Below are positions 45,105-54,249 of a DNA stretch of 64,000 nt, piece by piece. Position 1 is the stretch's first letter, and each line of letters starts with the position of its first letter. The notes under the pieces are model-generated. The model was not told where the DNA came from, ran no database searches, and saw only the letters and a program-made list of their open reading frames with translations. The stretch spans positions 60,508-124,507 of the forward strand of contig JANQQD010000115.1 in NCBI GenBank assembly GCA_028285185.1. Direction: 5' to 3'. The stretch is from Anaerolineae bacterium (GTDB taxonomy: Bacteria; Pseudomonadota; Alphaproteobacteria; DSM-16000; Inquilinaceae). A program made the position numbers and the translations under genes.

Positions 45105-46279
45105 CCGGCGGCGGCTTGCGACGGATCGTCCGCCCCGGCGCCGAGCTTGCCCAGCAGCACCTGCGCGGCAGTCCGCAGCCGGACGCCGAACCCGCCCTGT
45201 GCCACGGCGCTTTCGGCGACGAGCGGCACCCGGGTCTCCGGCAGGCCGTCGCGGGCCACGACCAGTTCGCCCACCACATCGCCCTGGGCGATCGGCGCGG
45301 CAAGCGGCGTGCGGTAGATCGCCTCCGCCTCGACCTCGCCTGCCTGGAGGATCGGCACCAGCAGGTTGAGGTCCTCGGCCAGCGCGATGCCGACCGTGGG
45401 CTCGGCGCCCATCCAGACCTCGGCCTCGCCGATCCGCTCTCCGGCCCGGCCCAGATCGGATTGCACGAATTGCCGGAACGCCCAGTTGATGATGCGCTCG
45501 GATTCCTCGGCCCGTTCCGCGGGCGTCTCCAGCCCGGTGATGACAAAGATGATCCGCCGGTCGCCTTGTTTCGCGGAGCCGACGAGCCCGTAGCCCGCCT
45601 CTTGGGTATGCCCGGTCTTCAGCCCGTCGGCGCCCAGCCCGAGGCCGAGCACCGGGTTGCGGTTGCGGTTGTTGGCAGGCGCGCGGTTGTCATAGGCAAA
45701 CTCCTCTTCCGCGAAGAGCGGATAGAAGGTCGGGAAATCGGCGATCAGCCGGTCGGCGAGGATGCCCAGATCGCGCATCGACATCCGGTGCCCGGCGGCG
45801 GGCCAGCCGCTGGCATTGAGGAAGGTGGAATTCATCATGCCGAGCTGGCGCGCCTTCTCGGTCATCATCCGGGAAAACTCGGGCTCGGTGCCGCCCAGAC
45901 CCTCGGCCAGAACGACGCTGGCATCGTTGCCGGATTTGACGATCACCCCGCGCAGCAGGTCCTCGACCCGGACCCGCTCGCCCTCGCGGAGGAACATGGT
46001 GGAGCCGCCGAAGCTCGACGCATGGGCGGAGACGCGGAACTCGTCATCGACCGTCACGACCCCGTTCGCGATGGCGTCGAAGGCCATGTAGAGCGTCATC
46101 AGCTTCGACATCGAGGCCGGGGGCAGGGGTTCGTCCGCGTTCTTTTCCAAGAGCACCGTGCCGGTGGTCTGGTCGTAGACCCAGGCCGCCTCGGCCCTGA
46201 GTTCGAAGGTCTGCGCGCCCGCCGTGCCGGCGAGATAGAGCAGGGCGAGACAGGCGGCGAAACGACGAATGATAGTCAT
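45101..46279 (-). CDS. D-alanyl-D-alanine carboxypeptidase (penicillin-binding protein 5 type)
   Basis: 392 residues. A signal peptide (LALLYLAGTAGAQ) precedes the catalytic domain: SxxK in ASMSK (Ser56, Lys59), the SxN motif in KSGND, and KTG in GLKTGHTQEAG. The C-terminal domain (about 290-370) is the usual all-beta PBP5 extension. It trims the terminal D-Ala of peptidoglycan stem peptides in the periplasm. It is the second gene in a leftward run that begins with the SPOR lipoprotein. Confidence 0.95.
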   Translation of the reverse strand: MTIIRRFAACLALLYLAGTAGAQTFELRAEAAWVYDQTTGTVLLEKNADEPLPPASMSKLMTLYMAFDAIANGVVTVDDEFRVSAHASSFGGSTMFLREGERVRVEDLLRGVIVKSGNDASVVLAEGLGGTEPEFSRMMTEKARQLGMMNSTFLNASGWPAAGHRMSMRDLGILADRLIADFPTFYPLFAEEEFAYDNRAPANNRNRNPVLGLGLGADGLKTGHTQEAGYGLVGSAKQGDRRIIFVITGLETPAERAEESERIINWAFRQFVQSDLGRAGERIGEAEVWMGAEPTVGIALAEDLNLLVPILQAGEVEAEAIYRTPLAAPIAQGDVVGELVVARDGLPETRVPLVAESAVAQGGFGVRLRTAAQVLLGKLGAGADDPSQAAAG

Positions 46280-46304
46280 GGGGCAGCCTGTCTCCGGGGC
46301 AGGG

Positions 46305-47198
46305 TCAGTCGGTGACGAAATAGGCGTCCGTGAAGCCCTGCGCCTTCACCTGGTCGAGCAGTTGGGCACGCTCCGCCTCGGTCGTCGCCGGGCCGACGAT
46401 CACCCGCCAGAACGCCTGTCCTTGGCTCTCCTGGGCCAGCACAGTCGGCACGATCCCGATATTGCGCATCCGGTCCGCGGTGCCGGTGGCGTTGGCCTCG
46501 ACACTGAAGATGCCGATCTGGATATAGGGTCGCGACAAGTCGGAGCTTGGTGCCGGGGCCGCTTGCGCGGCGGCCGGGGTGATCTCGGCCAACGGGGCGG
46601 TCGCCGCCGATGCTTCGGCCGCATCGATTGCCGCGGCGGCGTTCGAGATCGGGTCGAGGGCGGTCGCCTCGATCTGCGCCGGCGCGTCGAGCAACGTGGT
46701 CTCGGCGCCGTCGAGTGAGGCGGTCGCCGGGGTTTCCTGCACCTCCTCGCGCCGGAGAGCGGTCACGTTCAGCTCCGAGGGCGCCCCGGGCAGCAGGCCG
46801 AGCGCGTTGGCCGCGTCGGACGAGACCTGGAGCAGGGGCCCAGGGTTCTCCCGCTCGCGGCGGAAGAGGGCGCCGATGACGAATTTGCCGTTCTCGCGGT
46901 TGCGGATGATGACCCGCTCGGGGTCGCTGACATCCGGGTGCGCGACCCAGACCCCGCCCAGCGACGGGCGTCCGTCCCAGAGCCCCGCCTCGGTGACCTC
47001 GAAGACCTCCGGCGCCTCGACGTCGCGCTCCACAAGCTGCACCGCGCGGCTGACCTCGACATCCGCGCCCGCATCTCCGCCCGCAGGGGCCGTGAGACTG
47101 AATTGTCCGTTCTCGTCGCATCCCGAAAGCGCCAGTGCGGCGGCCAAGGCCACCGTGCCGCGGAAGAGCCCGATCCCCATGAATCCCGTGCCTGCCAT
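46305..47198 (-). CDS. SPOR-domain lipoprotein
   Basis: 297 residues. A lipobox LALSGC lies near residue 27, so it is probably an outer-membrane or periplasm-facing lipoprotein. A globular region (about 45-150) and an Ala-rich linker follow. The C-terminal 75 residues form a SPOR domain (RPYIQIGIFSVEANA and FWRVIVGPATTEAERAQLL), which binds denuded peptidoglycan at division sites. It is 25 bases upstream of the D,D-carboxypeptidase gene, matching the cell-wall theme. Confidence 0.9.
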   Translation of the reverse strand: MAGTGFMGIGLFRGTVALAAALALSGCDENGQFSLTAPAGGDAGADVEVSRAVQLVERDVEAPEVFEVTEAGLWDGRPSLGGVWVAHPDVSDPERVIIRNRENGKFVIGALFRRERENPGPLLQVSSDAANALGLLPGAPSELNVTALRREEVQETPATASLDGAETTLLDAPAQIEATALDPISNAAAAIDAAEASAATAPLAEITPAAAQAAPAPSSDLSRPYIQIGIFSVEANATGTADRMRNIGIVPTVLAQESQGQAFWRVIVGPATTEAERAQLLDQVKAQGFTDAYFVTD

Positions 47199-47470
47199 TC
47201 CATGCCCCTTGTCTTGCGCCCTTAAGCCGGGACGCCTGGCCGTTTTCGGCCTTGCTGCTCGTTCATTCGCCCGGTCACCATCCGGCCCGAACGCCGCGGG
47301 GCCCCGCCCGTGGGGCGCTCGCGTGCGCGGAGAATAGCGTCGGAGGGCGGTTATGGGAAGGCCGGAGGACCGCGCTACGGCGGATTTCCGGATGTCGTGG
47401 TCTCAGGCGGGCTGCGGGGCGGCTTCCGGCTTCCCAAATCGGGAGGGCTGGCCTAAGTCTGACGCGCGCC

Positions 47471-47560
47471 GGAGGAGTGGCAGAGTGGTCGAATGCACCG
47501 GTCTTGAAAACCGGCGTGCGCGAAAGCGTACCGTGGGTTCGAATCCCACCTCCTCCGCCA
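47471..47560 (+). tRNA. tRNA-Ser (anticodon UGA)
   Basis: 90 nucleotides. The acceptor stem GGAGGAG pairs with CTCCTCC, followed by G and an encoded CCA. The anticodon stem ACCGG/CCGGT encloses CTTGAAA with anticodon TGA, there is a long variable arm (GTGCGCGAAAGCGTAC), and the T arm has GGGTTCGAATCCC. All are normal for a class II tRNA-Ser. The second island starts shortly after its 3' end. Confidence 0.97.
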
Positions 47561-47842
47561 CCGACCCTGGTCTCCTTTCCCCATGCAGGAACTGCTTCGA
47601 ATTCCCCCGTCCTTCCGGGCGCTTGTGGTGTCGGATCTCCAGCAGAGACGCACCGAGAGCCGCGACCCTCGCCCGGAATCTGCGCCGGTCTCAGTGACCC
47701 CGTTTGGGCGGTGCGATTTTGCGGGATTTCCCTGATAATGGCCGATTTACAGGGAATTTCGCCGATCCAAGGGTGATTTTGGTGATTTCCGCCCCGATTC
47801 AGAGAGATTTCTCAGGAGGTTAGAGGGCAATTCCCTACGCCA

Positions 47843-47908
47843 TGGAACAGGGAATTCTGGGCGCGGAACAGGGAATTCCCGATCGTGGAACAGGGAGCAG
47901 GACCTCGG
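47843..47908. repeat. Three tandem 22-bp repeats beside the recombinase
   Basis: Units sharing GGAACAGGGAATTC start at 47844 and 47865 and a shorter one (GGAACAGGGA) at 47887, giving a 21-22 base period. Related motifs lie nearby: ACAGGGAATTTC (47749-47760) and an inverted ATTTCCCTG (47725-47733). The array lies just beyond the 3' end of the recombinase gene, where an attachment or binding site could be. There are no spacers, so it is not a CRISPR array. Confidence 0.65.
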
Positions 47909-47922
47909 GATCAGGGAAAGGG

Positions 47923-49605
47923 TCAGGCGGCGAAGCCGAAGCGCCGATCCTGGTCGGACCAGTCCAGCGGCAGCCGGGTCCGCACGAGGGTCTCGAGCGT
48001 GAGGTCGAGGGGTTGCGTGCCGGCGACGATCGCCTGCTGAATCCGGGGCGAGAGCATCGCGAGGGGGACGATCCGCGCGACATAGCTTTCGGAGACGCCA
48101 TCCTGGTGCGCGATGGCCTTGAGGGCCAGACCGGTCCGCATCAGATCGGCCCAGCGATGCGCGGTGCGAAGGGCACGGAGCAGGGTCGGGTCGGGCAGGG
48201 GCTGTCTCTCTCCGGCCACGATCTTCGTCTCCACTCCGCGGCGCCGGCAGGTGAACGGGGCTTCGATGACGAGGAGGCCAGGATCCAGGGCGGCCTTGGG
48301 ACAGCCGATTGTCTCGGCGAGTGCGCTCCGATCCAGCGCTATAGTGATCTGTCCCGGCCGCACCGCCCCTGAGGCAATGGCCGTGGCAATAGCCGAGACG
48401 CCTTGTCGACGGATCGAGGCGACCAGGGCTCTCACCCGTTCGGCGGCGTCTTCGATCTCGTGGGCCTCTGCACTCCCCAGAATTCTACGCTGATCGGCCC
48501 GTGCCTCTAGATGATCGGCAATCACCTTCGCCACCGCCGTTTCGAACGCCTGAGCCGGCACGCGCCATCCTTTGGGATGGCGCGTGCCGGTCAGAAGGGC
48601 GTGCGAGACGTAGTAGCGGAGCCGGCGCCCGTGCCGCTGGGTGTGGCTGGGCGTCAGGCGATCGCCGGTCTCGTCGCGGAACTTGCCGAGAAGGGGCGCG
48701 GCCGATGTCGCATTCAACGGCGAACTGCTTGACTTTACCGACCCGCGCCGACGCGCGCTCGCCGATTGCAACTTGCCCTGCACCTTGTCCCAGAGGCCCT
48801 CATCGATGATCGCCAGATGGGCGCCGGGCCAGGTCTTGTCCTTGTGCCGGATCAGCCCGCGATAGACCGGGTTGGTGAGAACCCGATGGATCTGGCCGCG
48901 GCTGAACACGGTGCCGCCTTGAGCCCGCCCGTTCGCGAAGACCCGGTGCTTCGATCGCAGACCGGCCCGCTCCGCCGCGCGGGCCGTCGCGTTGAGGCAT
49001 CCATGCTCGAGATAGAGGCCGAATAGCCTGCGAACCGTCTCGGCCTCGGTCTCGCACACGACCAGCTCCCGGCGGTTCGGGTCCGGATGCGGATCGTAGC
49101 CAAGGGGAGCCAGTCCACCCATCCAGAGGCCCTTCTTCTTCGAGGCCGCGATCTTGTCCCGGATCCGCTCCGCGGTGACCTCGCGCTCGAACTGCGCAAA
49201 GGACAGCAACACGTTCAGCGTCAGCCGGCCCATGGAGGAGGAGGTGTTGAAGGCTTGGGTCACGGAAACGAAGGAGCAGTCCGCCGCCTCGAGCCGGTCC
49301 ACCAGCTTGGCGAAGTCGGCCAGGGACCGGGTCAGCCGGTCGATCTTGTAGACCACGACCATGTCGATCCGACCGGCCTCGATCTCGGACAGCAAGCGCT
49401 GAAGAGCCGGCCTTTCGAGCGTACCGCCGGAGAGGCCACCGTCGTCGTAGCGGGTGGGCAGCCTCTTCCAGCCCTCCTGGCGCTGGCTTGCGATATAGGC
49501 CGCACAGGCCTCGTATTGTGCGTCGAGGGAGTTGAAGTCCTGGTCCAGGCCCTCGTCGGAGGATTTGCGCGTATAGATCGCACAGCGGATCACCGGCTTG
49601 TTCAT
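47923..49605 (-). CDS. Large serine recombinase of the second island
   Basis: 560 residues. The resolvase domain has nucleophile Ser15 (YTRKSSDEG) and KIDRLTRSL, then a Recombinase DNA-binding domain (VLTNPVYRGLIRH, about 240). Unlike the integrase at 31-1599 it has no clear zinc ribbon, and its C-terminal half includes a helix-turn-helix (LKAIAHQDGVSESYVARIV, about 505-525). It probably integrates this island. It is coupled by ATGA to the DUF2924 gene. Recombinases of this type with DUF2924 and DUF3489 partners are frequent in Rhodobacteraceae. Confidence 0.93.
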   Translation of the reverse strand: MNKPVIRCAIYTRKSSDEGLDQDFNSLDAQYEACAAYIASQRQEGWKRLPTRYDDGGLSGGTLERPALQRLLSEIEAGRIDMVVVYKIDRLTRSLADFAKLVDRLEAADCSFVSVTQAFNTSSSMGRLTLNVLLSFAQFEREVTAERIRDKIAASKKKGLWMGGLAPLGYDPHPDPNRRELVVCETEAETVRRLFGLYLEHGCLNATARAAERAGLRSKHRVFANGRAQGGTVFSRGQIHRVLTNPVYRGLIRHKDKTWPGAHLAIIDEGLWDKVQGKLQSASARRRGSVKSSSSPLNATSAAPLLGKFRDETGDRLTPSHTQRHGRRLRYYVSHALLTGTRHPKGWRVPAQAFETAVAKVIADHLEARADQRRILGSAEAHEIEDAAERVRALVASIRRQGVSAIATAIASGAVRPGQITIALDRSALAETIGCPKAALDPGLLVIEAPFTCRRRGVETKIVAGERQPLPDPTLLRALRTAHRWADLMRTGLALKAIAHQDGVSESYVARIVPLAMLSPRIQQAIVAGTQPLDLTLETLVRTRLPLDWSDQDRRFGFAA

Positions 49606-50012
49606 GACGCGGCCTTTCCGGTGAGCCCGAAGAAGCGCGGCCCGGACCAGTGGGCGCCGGTGATCTGGCGCGCGATGGCCGAGAGCGATCGCCAGGTCTT
49701 ACCGTTCCAGACGAAGCCGGTCTCGGTGACGTCGACGACATGGGTGACGCCGTTCCACTCCCGGACGAGGCGCCCGCCGGGCTTCAGAGCCGGGGCCATC
49801 GCCTTCGGCTTCGGACCGGTCTCGGGCTGCTTGAGCGCGGCGATGGTTTGCTTCGACAGGCCGCCCCTGCGCCGCGCCTGGAGCTCGAAGGCGAGGAAGC
49901 GCCGCAGAAACGTCCGGCTGATCCCCTTCGGCGCGGGCATGCCGCAGACCTCCGACCAGGCCGCGAGTAGCGCGGCCCGGTCCATGGTCTCAAGGTTGGC
50001 GACCTGGATCAT
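49602..50012 (-). CDS. DUF2924 protein
   Basis: 136 residues. It matches the DUF2924 layout: an N-terminal helical region (GISRTFLRRFLAFELQARRRGG), a Pro/Lys linker, a beta-hairpin-rich part (LVREWNGVTHVVDVTETGFVWNGKTWRSLSAIA), and the closing ITGAHWSGPRFFGL. The family is found almost always beside serine recombinases and is likely an accessory DNA-binding factor. It overlaps both neighbours by 4 bases. Confidence 0.9.
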   Translation of the reverse strand: MIQVANLETMDRAALLAAWSEVCGMPAPKGISRTFLRRFLAFELQARRRGGLSKQTIAALKQPETGPKPKAMAPALKPGGRLVREWNGVTHVVDVTETGFVWNGKTWRSLSAIARQITGAHWSGPRFFGLTGKAAS

Positions 50013-50242
50013 TCCGCCGTCTCGGGCGCGGCTGTGATCCGATAGACGGAGCCGCCAAGCTTACCAGCCTCGGGCGCCCGACGCTCCACGGTGTATCCGG
50101 CCTTGCGGAACCCGCTCAGGATGGCCCGGGCCGAATGGGGCTGCCATCCGGTGGCTTTGCAGATCGCCTCAAGGCGCGCGCCTTGCGGTCGGGTGAGCAT
50201 CGCCCGGACCTTCTCGGTCTTGGTTTGCTTGGGTTTGGACAT
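50009..50242 (-). CDS. DUF3489 protein
   Basis: 77 residues from the ATG at 50242 with AGGAGAG upstream; the frame is open further back. It has the DUF3489 pattern: KVRAMLTRPQGARLEAICKATGW, then QPHSARAILSGFRKAGYTVER, a winged-helix-like fold, so probably DNA-binding. It is the first gene of the recombinase operon. Confidence 0.88.
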   Translation of the reverse strand: MSKPKQTKTEKVRAMLTRPQGARLEAICKATGWQPHSARAILSGFRKAGYTVERRAPEAGKLGGSVYRITAAPETAE

Positions 50243-50639
50243 GGGTCTCTCCTCTGGTTGTCGGGCCGGCAACGTGCCGGCTCCGGTACCGAGGAGCGCC
50301 CGGGGGGCGCATCCGGGCGTGGGTCCATGGATGCTCCGTTCGGCGCCGTAGTCCAGTGGAAAGGCCGGCCCGCCGACGAAAAATCTGGGGTGTTCTACTT
50401 TAATATCAGTGCGTTATTGAGTTCTCGGGCGAGAACCGCTATCTCTGACTCGCCTCGAAAAGGGGCAAAACCTGCCCATGGCAGCACCCGCCGGCCCGAC
50501 CGGCATATTGGGAGCATTCGAGGGCAATTCATCCGGATCGCAAGGTCCGGGGAGTTGCTATTGATGCTCTCTCCGAGTCTTCCAAAGCGATCCATTCCGA
50601 ACCCGGCGCCGCGCGGCGCTGATCAGAATGGAGGCGTTC
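50243..50639. other. Divergent intergenic region of the second island
   Basis: About 400 bases between the DUF3489 operon and the ParB-methyltransferase gene. It contains GCCGGC repeats able to form a stem (near 50264-50280) and an AT-rich stretch around 50395-50420 where promoters for both directions may lie. No gene is seen. Confidence 0.4.
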
Positions 50640-52043
50640 ATGCCCGCCCAACCCAACCTGTTCACGGGGGAGTGTCGCAATCGGCCCGTCTGGCTGGCCC
50701 GAAAGCTCGACCAGACGCCCGTTGCGGACCTCAAAGACTATCCCAATAACGTGCGGGCCCATACCGACAGCGACGTCGCGCGTCTTGCCGAGGCGATGGC
50801 AGAGTTCGGGTTCACTGTGCCGATCGTGATCGACACCGATGGCACGATTATCGCCGGCCACGGTCGGGTCGAGGCCGCCAAGCGCCTCGGCCTCGCCACA
50901 ATCCCGACCATCTGTGCCGACCACCTGACACCGGCGCAGATCAAGGCCTACCGGATTGCCGAGAATCGGATTGCCGAGCTCTCGGACTGGAACCAAGAGG
51001 CTCTGCAGATCGAGTTCACCGAGCTTCTGGAGCTGAGCTTTGACGAGGAGGAGCTCGACTTCGATCTCACCATCACCGGGTTCGACACGCCCGAGATCGA
51101 CCTCATCATCGGCGGTGCCGACAGCGGGGACTCTGAGGACGCCGAGACGGTCGAGGTTCCCGACGCTGCAACGCCCGCTATCACACGGCCGGGCGATCTC
51201 TGGGTCCTTGGGCGCCACCGGCTCTTTTGTGGCAATGCACTGGAGCCACCGAGCTACGACCTCCTCCTCAAGGGCGATCGTGTGCCGATGGTCTTCACCG
51301 ACCCGCCCTACAATGTCCAGGTCAAAGGTCATGTGCGGAGCGGAGCTGCGACCACGCACAGGGAGTTCGCCATGGCCTCGGGCGAGATGTCCGACGGCGC
51401 GTTCCGCGACTTCCTCGCCTCCGTCCTTGCGCAGCTGCACGAGAGACTGATCGCGGGGGGCGTCGCCATGGTCTGCATGGATTGGCGCCATATCGAAGAG
51501 CTGATCGCCGCCGGCAAGGGCGCGGGCTTTGAGCTCATCAATCTCTGCGTCTGGAACAAGACCAATGGCGGGATGGGCAGCCTCTACCGCTCGAAACACG
51601 AACTCGTCTGCGTCTTCCGCAAACCCGGCGCCGCCCATGTCAACAATGTCGAACTCGGCAAGCACGGCCGCAACCGGACCAATGTCTGGGACTATGCCGG
51701 TGTGAACAGCTTCGGGAAGAACCGCGATGCGGACCTCGCCGATCACCCCACGGTGAAGCCGACGGCGCTCGTCGCCGATGCGATCCTCGACGTCACCCGT
51801 CATGGCGACATCGTGCTCGACGGCTTTGGCGGCTCCGGCGCGACGCTCCTTGCGGCCGAGAGGACCGGACGCCGGGCGCGCCTCATCGAGCTCGATCCGC
51901 TCTATGTCGATGTCGCGATCCGACGCTGGCAGGCGATGACCGGCAAGCCGGCGGTCCACGCCGCCACCGGTGAGACCTTCGAGGAACGGGCCCGGACAAC
52001 TGACACCACCAACGAGATGGAGGCCGACCATGTCAAAGCATGA
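50640..52043 (+). CDS. ParB-like domain fused to DNA methyltransferase
   Basis: 467 residues from the ATG at 50640, chosen because GGAGG is 5 bases upstream; 50628 is the alternative. The N-terminal ParB/Srx-like domain (about 20-110) has IIAGHGRVEAAKRLG. The methyltransferase has VFTDPPYNV near 220 and the SAM motif LDGFGGSGATLLAAE near 395, the beta-type order for N4/N6 amino-methylation. Such fusions are common in phages and islands next to terminase genes, where they may modify the element's DNA. It overlaps the DUF5681 gene by 14 bases. Confidence 0.93.
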   Translation: MPAQPNLFTGECRNRPVWLARKLDQTPVADLKDYPNNVRAHTDSDVARLAEAMAEFGFTVPIVIDTDGTIIAGHGRVEAAKRLGLATIPTICADHLTPAQIKAYRIAENRIAELSDWNQEALQIEFTELLELSFDEEELDFDLTITGFDTPEIDLIIGGADSGDSEDAETVEVPDAATPAITRPGDLWVLGRHRLFCGNALEPPSYDLLLKGDRVPMVFTDPPYNVQVKGHVRSGAATTHREFAMASGEMSDGAFRDFLASVLAQLHERLIAGGVAMVCMDWRHIEELIAAGKGAGFELINLCVWNKTNGGMGSLYRSKHELVCVFRKPGAAHVNNVELGKHGRNRTNVWDYAGVNSFGKNRDADLADHPTVKPTALVADAILDVTRHGDIVLDGFGGSGATLLAAERTGRRARLIELDPLYVDVAIRRWQAMTGKPAVHAATGETFEERARTTDTTNEMEADHVKA

Positions 52044-52452
52044 TGACGACGACCGGGACTACGAGGTCGGCTATCGCCGGCCTCCGAAAGAGACCCGGTA
52101 CCAAGAGGGTCAGTCGGGGAATCCCAACGGCCGGCCCAAGGGCGCAAAGGGTCTCAAGGCATCCCTGAAGCGCGAGCTCCGCGCGACGATCACAGTAAAC
52201 AAAGGGGGGCAAAAGCGCCGAATCTCCAAGTCCGAGGCGCTCGCGAAGCGCGTCGTCGAGAGGGCGCTCATGGGAGACGCTTCGGCGACCAGAATGCTTA
52301 TGGCCGTAGATGATGAGCTGTCCCGGGACATCGAGGCTCAAGCTGCGACTGTGCGCGCGGCCGCCGAACTGGAGCCCGATGATCGGGAGATCCTGACCCA
52401 CTTCGCGGCACGCGCCCGTTCGGGTCAGTGGGATCCCGACGGGGAGGAGTGA
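52030..52452 (+). CDS. DUF5681 protein (small-terminase-like)
   Basis: 140 residues from the ATG at 52030. The N-terminal GYRRPPKETRYQEGQSGNPN followed by GRPKGAKG is the DUF5681 signature, a family often placed just before terminase genes and thought to play the small-subunit role. It ends 6 bases before the terminase gene. High in basic residues, consistent with DNA binding. Confidence 0.88.
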   Translation: MSKHDDDDRDYEVGYRRPPKETRYQEGQSGNPNGRPKGAKGLKASLKRELRATITVNKGGQKRRISKSEALAKRVVERALMGDASATRMLMAVDDELSRDIEAQAATVRAAAELEPDDREILTHFAARARSGQWDPDGEE

Positions 52453-52458
52453 TCGGTC

Positions 52459-53946
52459 ATGTCAGTTTCAGAACGGTACAGCGAGGGGCAGGTTCTGGAT
52501 GCTATTCTCCGGTCCAGTTTCTCGGCATTCGCGTGGAAGGTGTTCAACACACTGAATGCGGGCCTCAAGGAGCCGTTCATCCATAACTGGCACATCGACG
52601 CGGTTTGCCATGTACTCGAGGAAGCACGGCAGGGTGGGAACCGAAACGTCGTGATCAATCTGCCGCCTCGACACTCAAAATCCACGATGGCTGCCGTGGC
52701 TTACACGGCCTGGGTCTTGGGGCACAATCCGAAGGCAGAAATCCTGGTCGCCAGCCATACCCAGCGGCTGGCACGGATGCATACCGAGGCCACGCGCGCG
52801 ATCATGGAAGCGGATTGGTACCGCCGGATCTTTCCTCAGGCACGAGTCGCAAAGGGGTCCACCGGGGTCGAGCTTCGCACAACTGCCGGTGGGTGTCGGA
52901 TGGCCGTTACCCCTGGGGTCGCTACGATGGGCTTCGGTGCCGACGTCATTGTCATCGATGACCTGTTGGATGCCATGGACGCGCGATCAGAGGCCGGGCG
53001 CGAGACCGCCATAGACTACATCGACAACGCACTTCTCACCCGCACCAACGATCCGGCGAGCGGTGTCGTGATCTGTATCCACCAGAGGATACACGAGAAC
53101 GACCCGGCGGGGCATCTGCTCAATACCGGTGCCTTCTCCCACCTAAATCTGCCCGCAATCGCCGAGGAGGATCAAGAGATCGCCGTCGGACCTGACCGGA
53201 CATTTCTCCGCGAGAAGGGATCGGCGCTCTTCCCGCAACGGTTTGGTCTTGAAGAGCTCGAGAGGACGCGCCGAGAGCGCGGGACTGCTGTCTTCCAGAT
53301 GCTCTACCAGCAGAATCCGATCGCTCCCGAAGGCTCAGTCCTGCGATGGCACTGGTTCGGCACCTACGACGAGCCTCTTCCGCGTGATCGCTACGAACTG
53401 GTGGTGCAGAGCTGGGATACAGGAATGACCGCCGATCCCCGCAGCGACTATTCCGTCTGCACCACTTGGGGGTTTCACGAGCGGCGCTGGCACCTCCTCG
53501 ACGTCTTCCGTGAACGGTTGGACTATCCTGACCTTAAATCCGCGTGCCTGCGCCTTGCCGAGTCCTGGCAGGCGGACAGGGTTGTGATCGAGGACGCGGC
53601 GACCGGTAAGCCGCTCTTTCAGGACTGCAGCGACGCGATCCATTCGCGGCTTCGGCTCTTCCGACCGAAATACGACAAGGAGGTGCGGTTCAACGCGGCC
53701 TGCGACCCTGTCAAAGAGGGCAAAATCCTGTTGCCATCTGACGCACCGTGGCTCCGCGCTTTCAAGCAAGAGCTCTTGAGCTTCCCGCGCAGCCGCCACG
53801 ACGACCAAGTCGACAGCTTCAGCCAGTTTGTCAACTGGGCCACAGGCGTCGAATTCTGGCGCAGCCTTCATATCGACCACCCCCTGAAAGTCGAAAGGCG
53901 GGAGAAGACTCGGCGAAGGCGGGAGGCGCAGCCGAGGCGGGCTTGA
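52459..53946 (+). CDS. Phage terminase large subunit
   Basis: 495 residues. The ATPase has a Walker A-like LPPRHSKST (68-76), Walker B DVIVIDD (162-168), and the coupling motif region. The nuclease domain starts with the acidic SWDTGM (about 320) and ends with DDQVDS (about 450). It would package DNA into phage heads, but no portal, capsid or tail gene follows within the window, so it may serve element mobilization through a helper phage or be a remnant. The basic C-terminal tail is normal. Confidence 0.93.
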   Translation: MSVSERYSEGQVLDAILRSSFSAFAWKVFNTLNAGLKEPFIHNWHIDAVCHVLEEARQGGNRNVVINLPPRHSKSTMAAVAYTAWVLGHNPKAEILVASHTQRLARMHTEATRAIMEADWYRRIFPQARVAKGSTGVELRTTAGGCRMAVTPGVATMGFGADVIVIDDLLDAMDARSEAGRETAIDYIDNALLTRTNDPASGVVICIHQRIHENDPAGHLLNTGAFSHLNLPAIAEEDQEIAVGPDRTFLREKGSALFPQRFGLEELERTRRERGTAVFQMLYQQNPIAPEGSVLRWHWFGTYDEPLPRDRYELVVQSWDTGMTADPRSDYSVCTTWGFHERRWHLLDVFRERLDYPDLKSACLRLAESWQADRVVIEDAATGKPLFQDCSDAIHSRLRLFRPKYDKEVRFNAACDPVKEGKILLPSDAPWLRAFKQELLSFPRSRHDDQVDSFSQFVNWATGVEFWRSLHIDHPLKVERREKTRRRREAQPRRA

Positions 53947-54249
53947 TCAAGGCTGACGCGGTTTGCAGAGCCTGCGCGAAAGCCGGTAGGCTCGGAACGG
54001 AGCTTCGCTCCAGACCATATCGTGGGCAATGCTGGCGCCCCGCCTCATAGCCACATGCAGTTCGAGCCATCGGACACAGGGGGCGGGAAGCAGCCATTCG
54101 CGGCTGCGCAGCGCCATCTGCGCGGTACAGAGAAAAGCGGACATTTGCAGCTGCTTCAAACAGATATCTGCTTTTGCATAAATCGAGCTGGAGCTCCTTG
54201 ACCGATGAACAGGACAATCGATGGAGTCGCGTTTCGTCCACAAGGAAGT
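53947..54249. other. Non-coding stretch after the terminase
   Basis: About 300 bases with no supported gene. A hairpin GCAGCC...GGCTGC lies near 54100. The sequence looks like a decayed remnant, with short leftward frames rich in Arg, Ser and Cys. It may mark where the rest of a phage was lost. Confidence 0.4.

Noticed and set aside
45116..46315. A frame antisense to the D,D-carboxypeptidase
   Set aside because: Same shadow pattern; the carboxypeptidase has all catalytic motifs.
47471..47560. tRNA-Ser as the attachment site for the second island
   Set aside because: Large serine recombinases do not usually use tRNA genes, the tRNA is complete including CCA, and no duplicate of its 3' end was seen further right.
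47843..47908. CRISPR-like array
   Set aside because: Three units are directly adjacent with no unique spacers, and there are no cas genes.
53947..54243. Possible gene after the terminase
   Set aside because: The leftward frame is Arg/Ser/Cys-rich with no ribosome site and overlaps a hairpin; probably decayed sequence.
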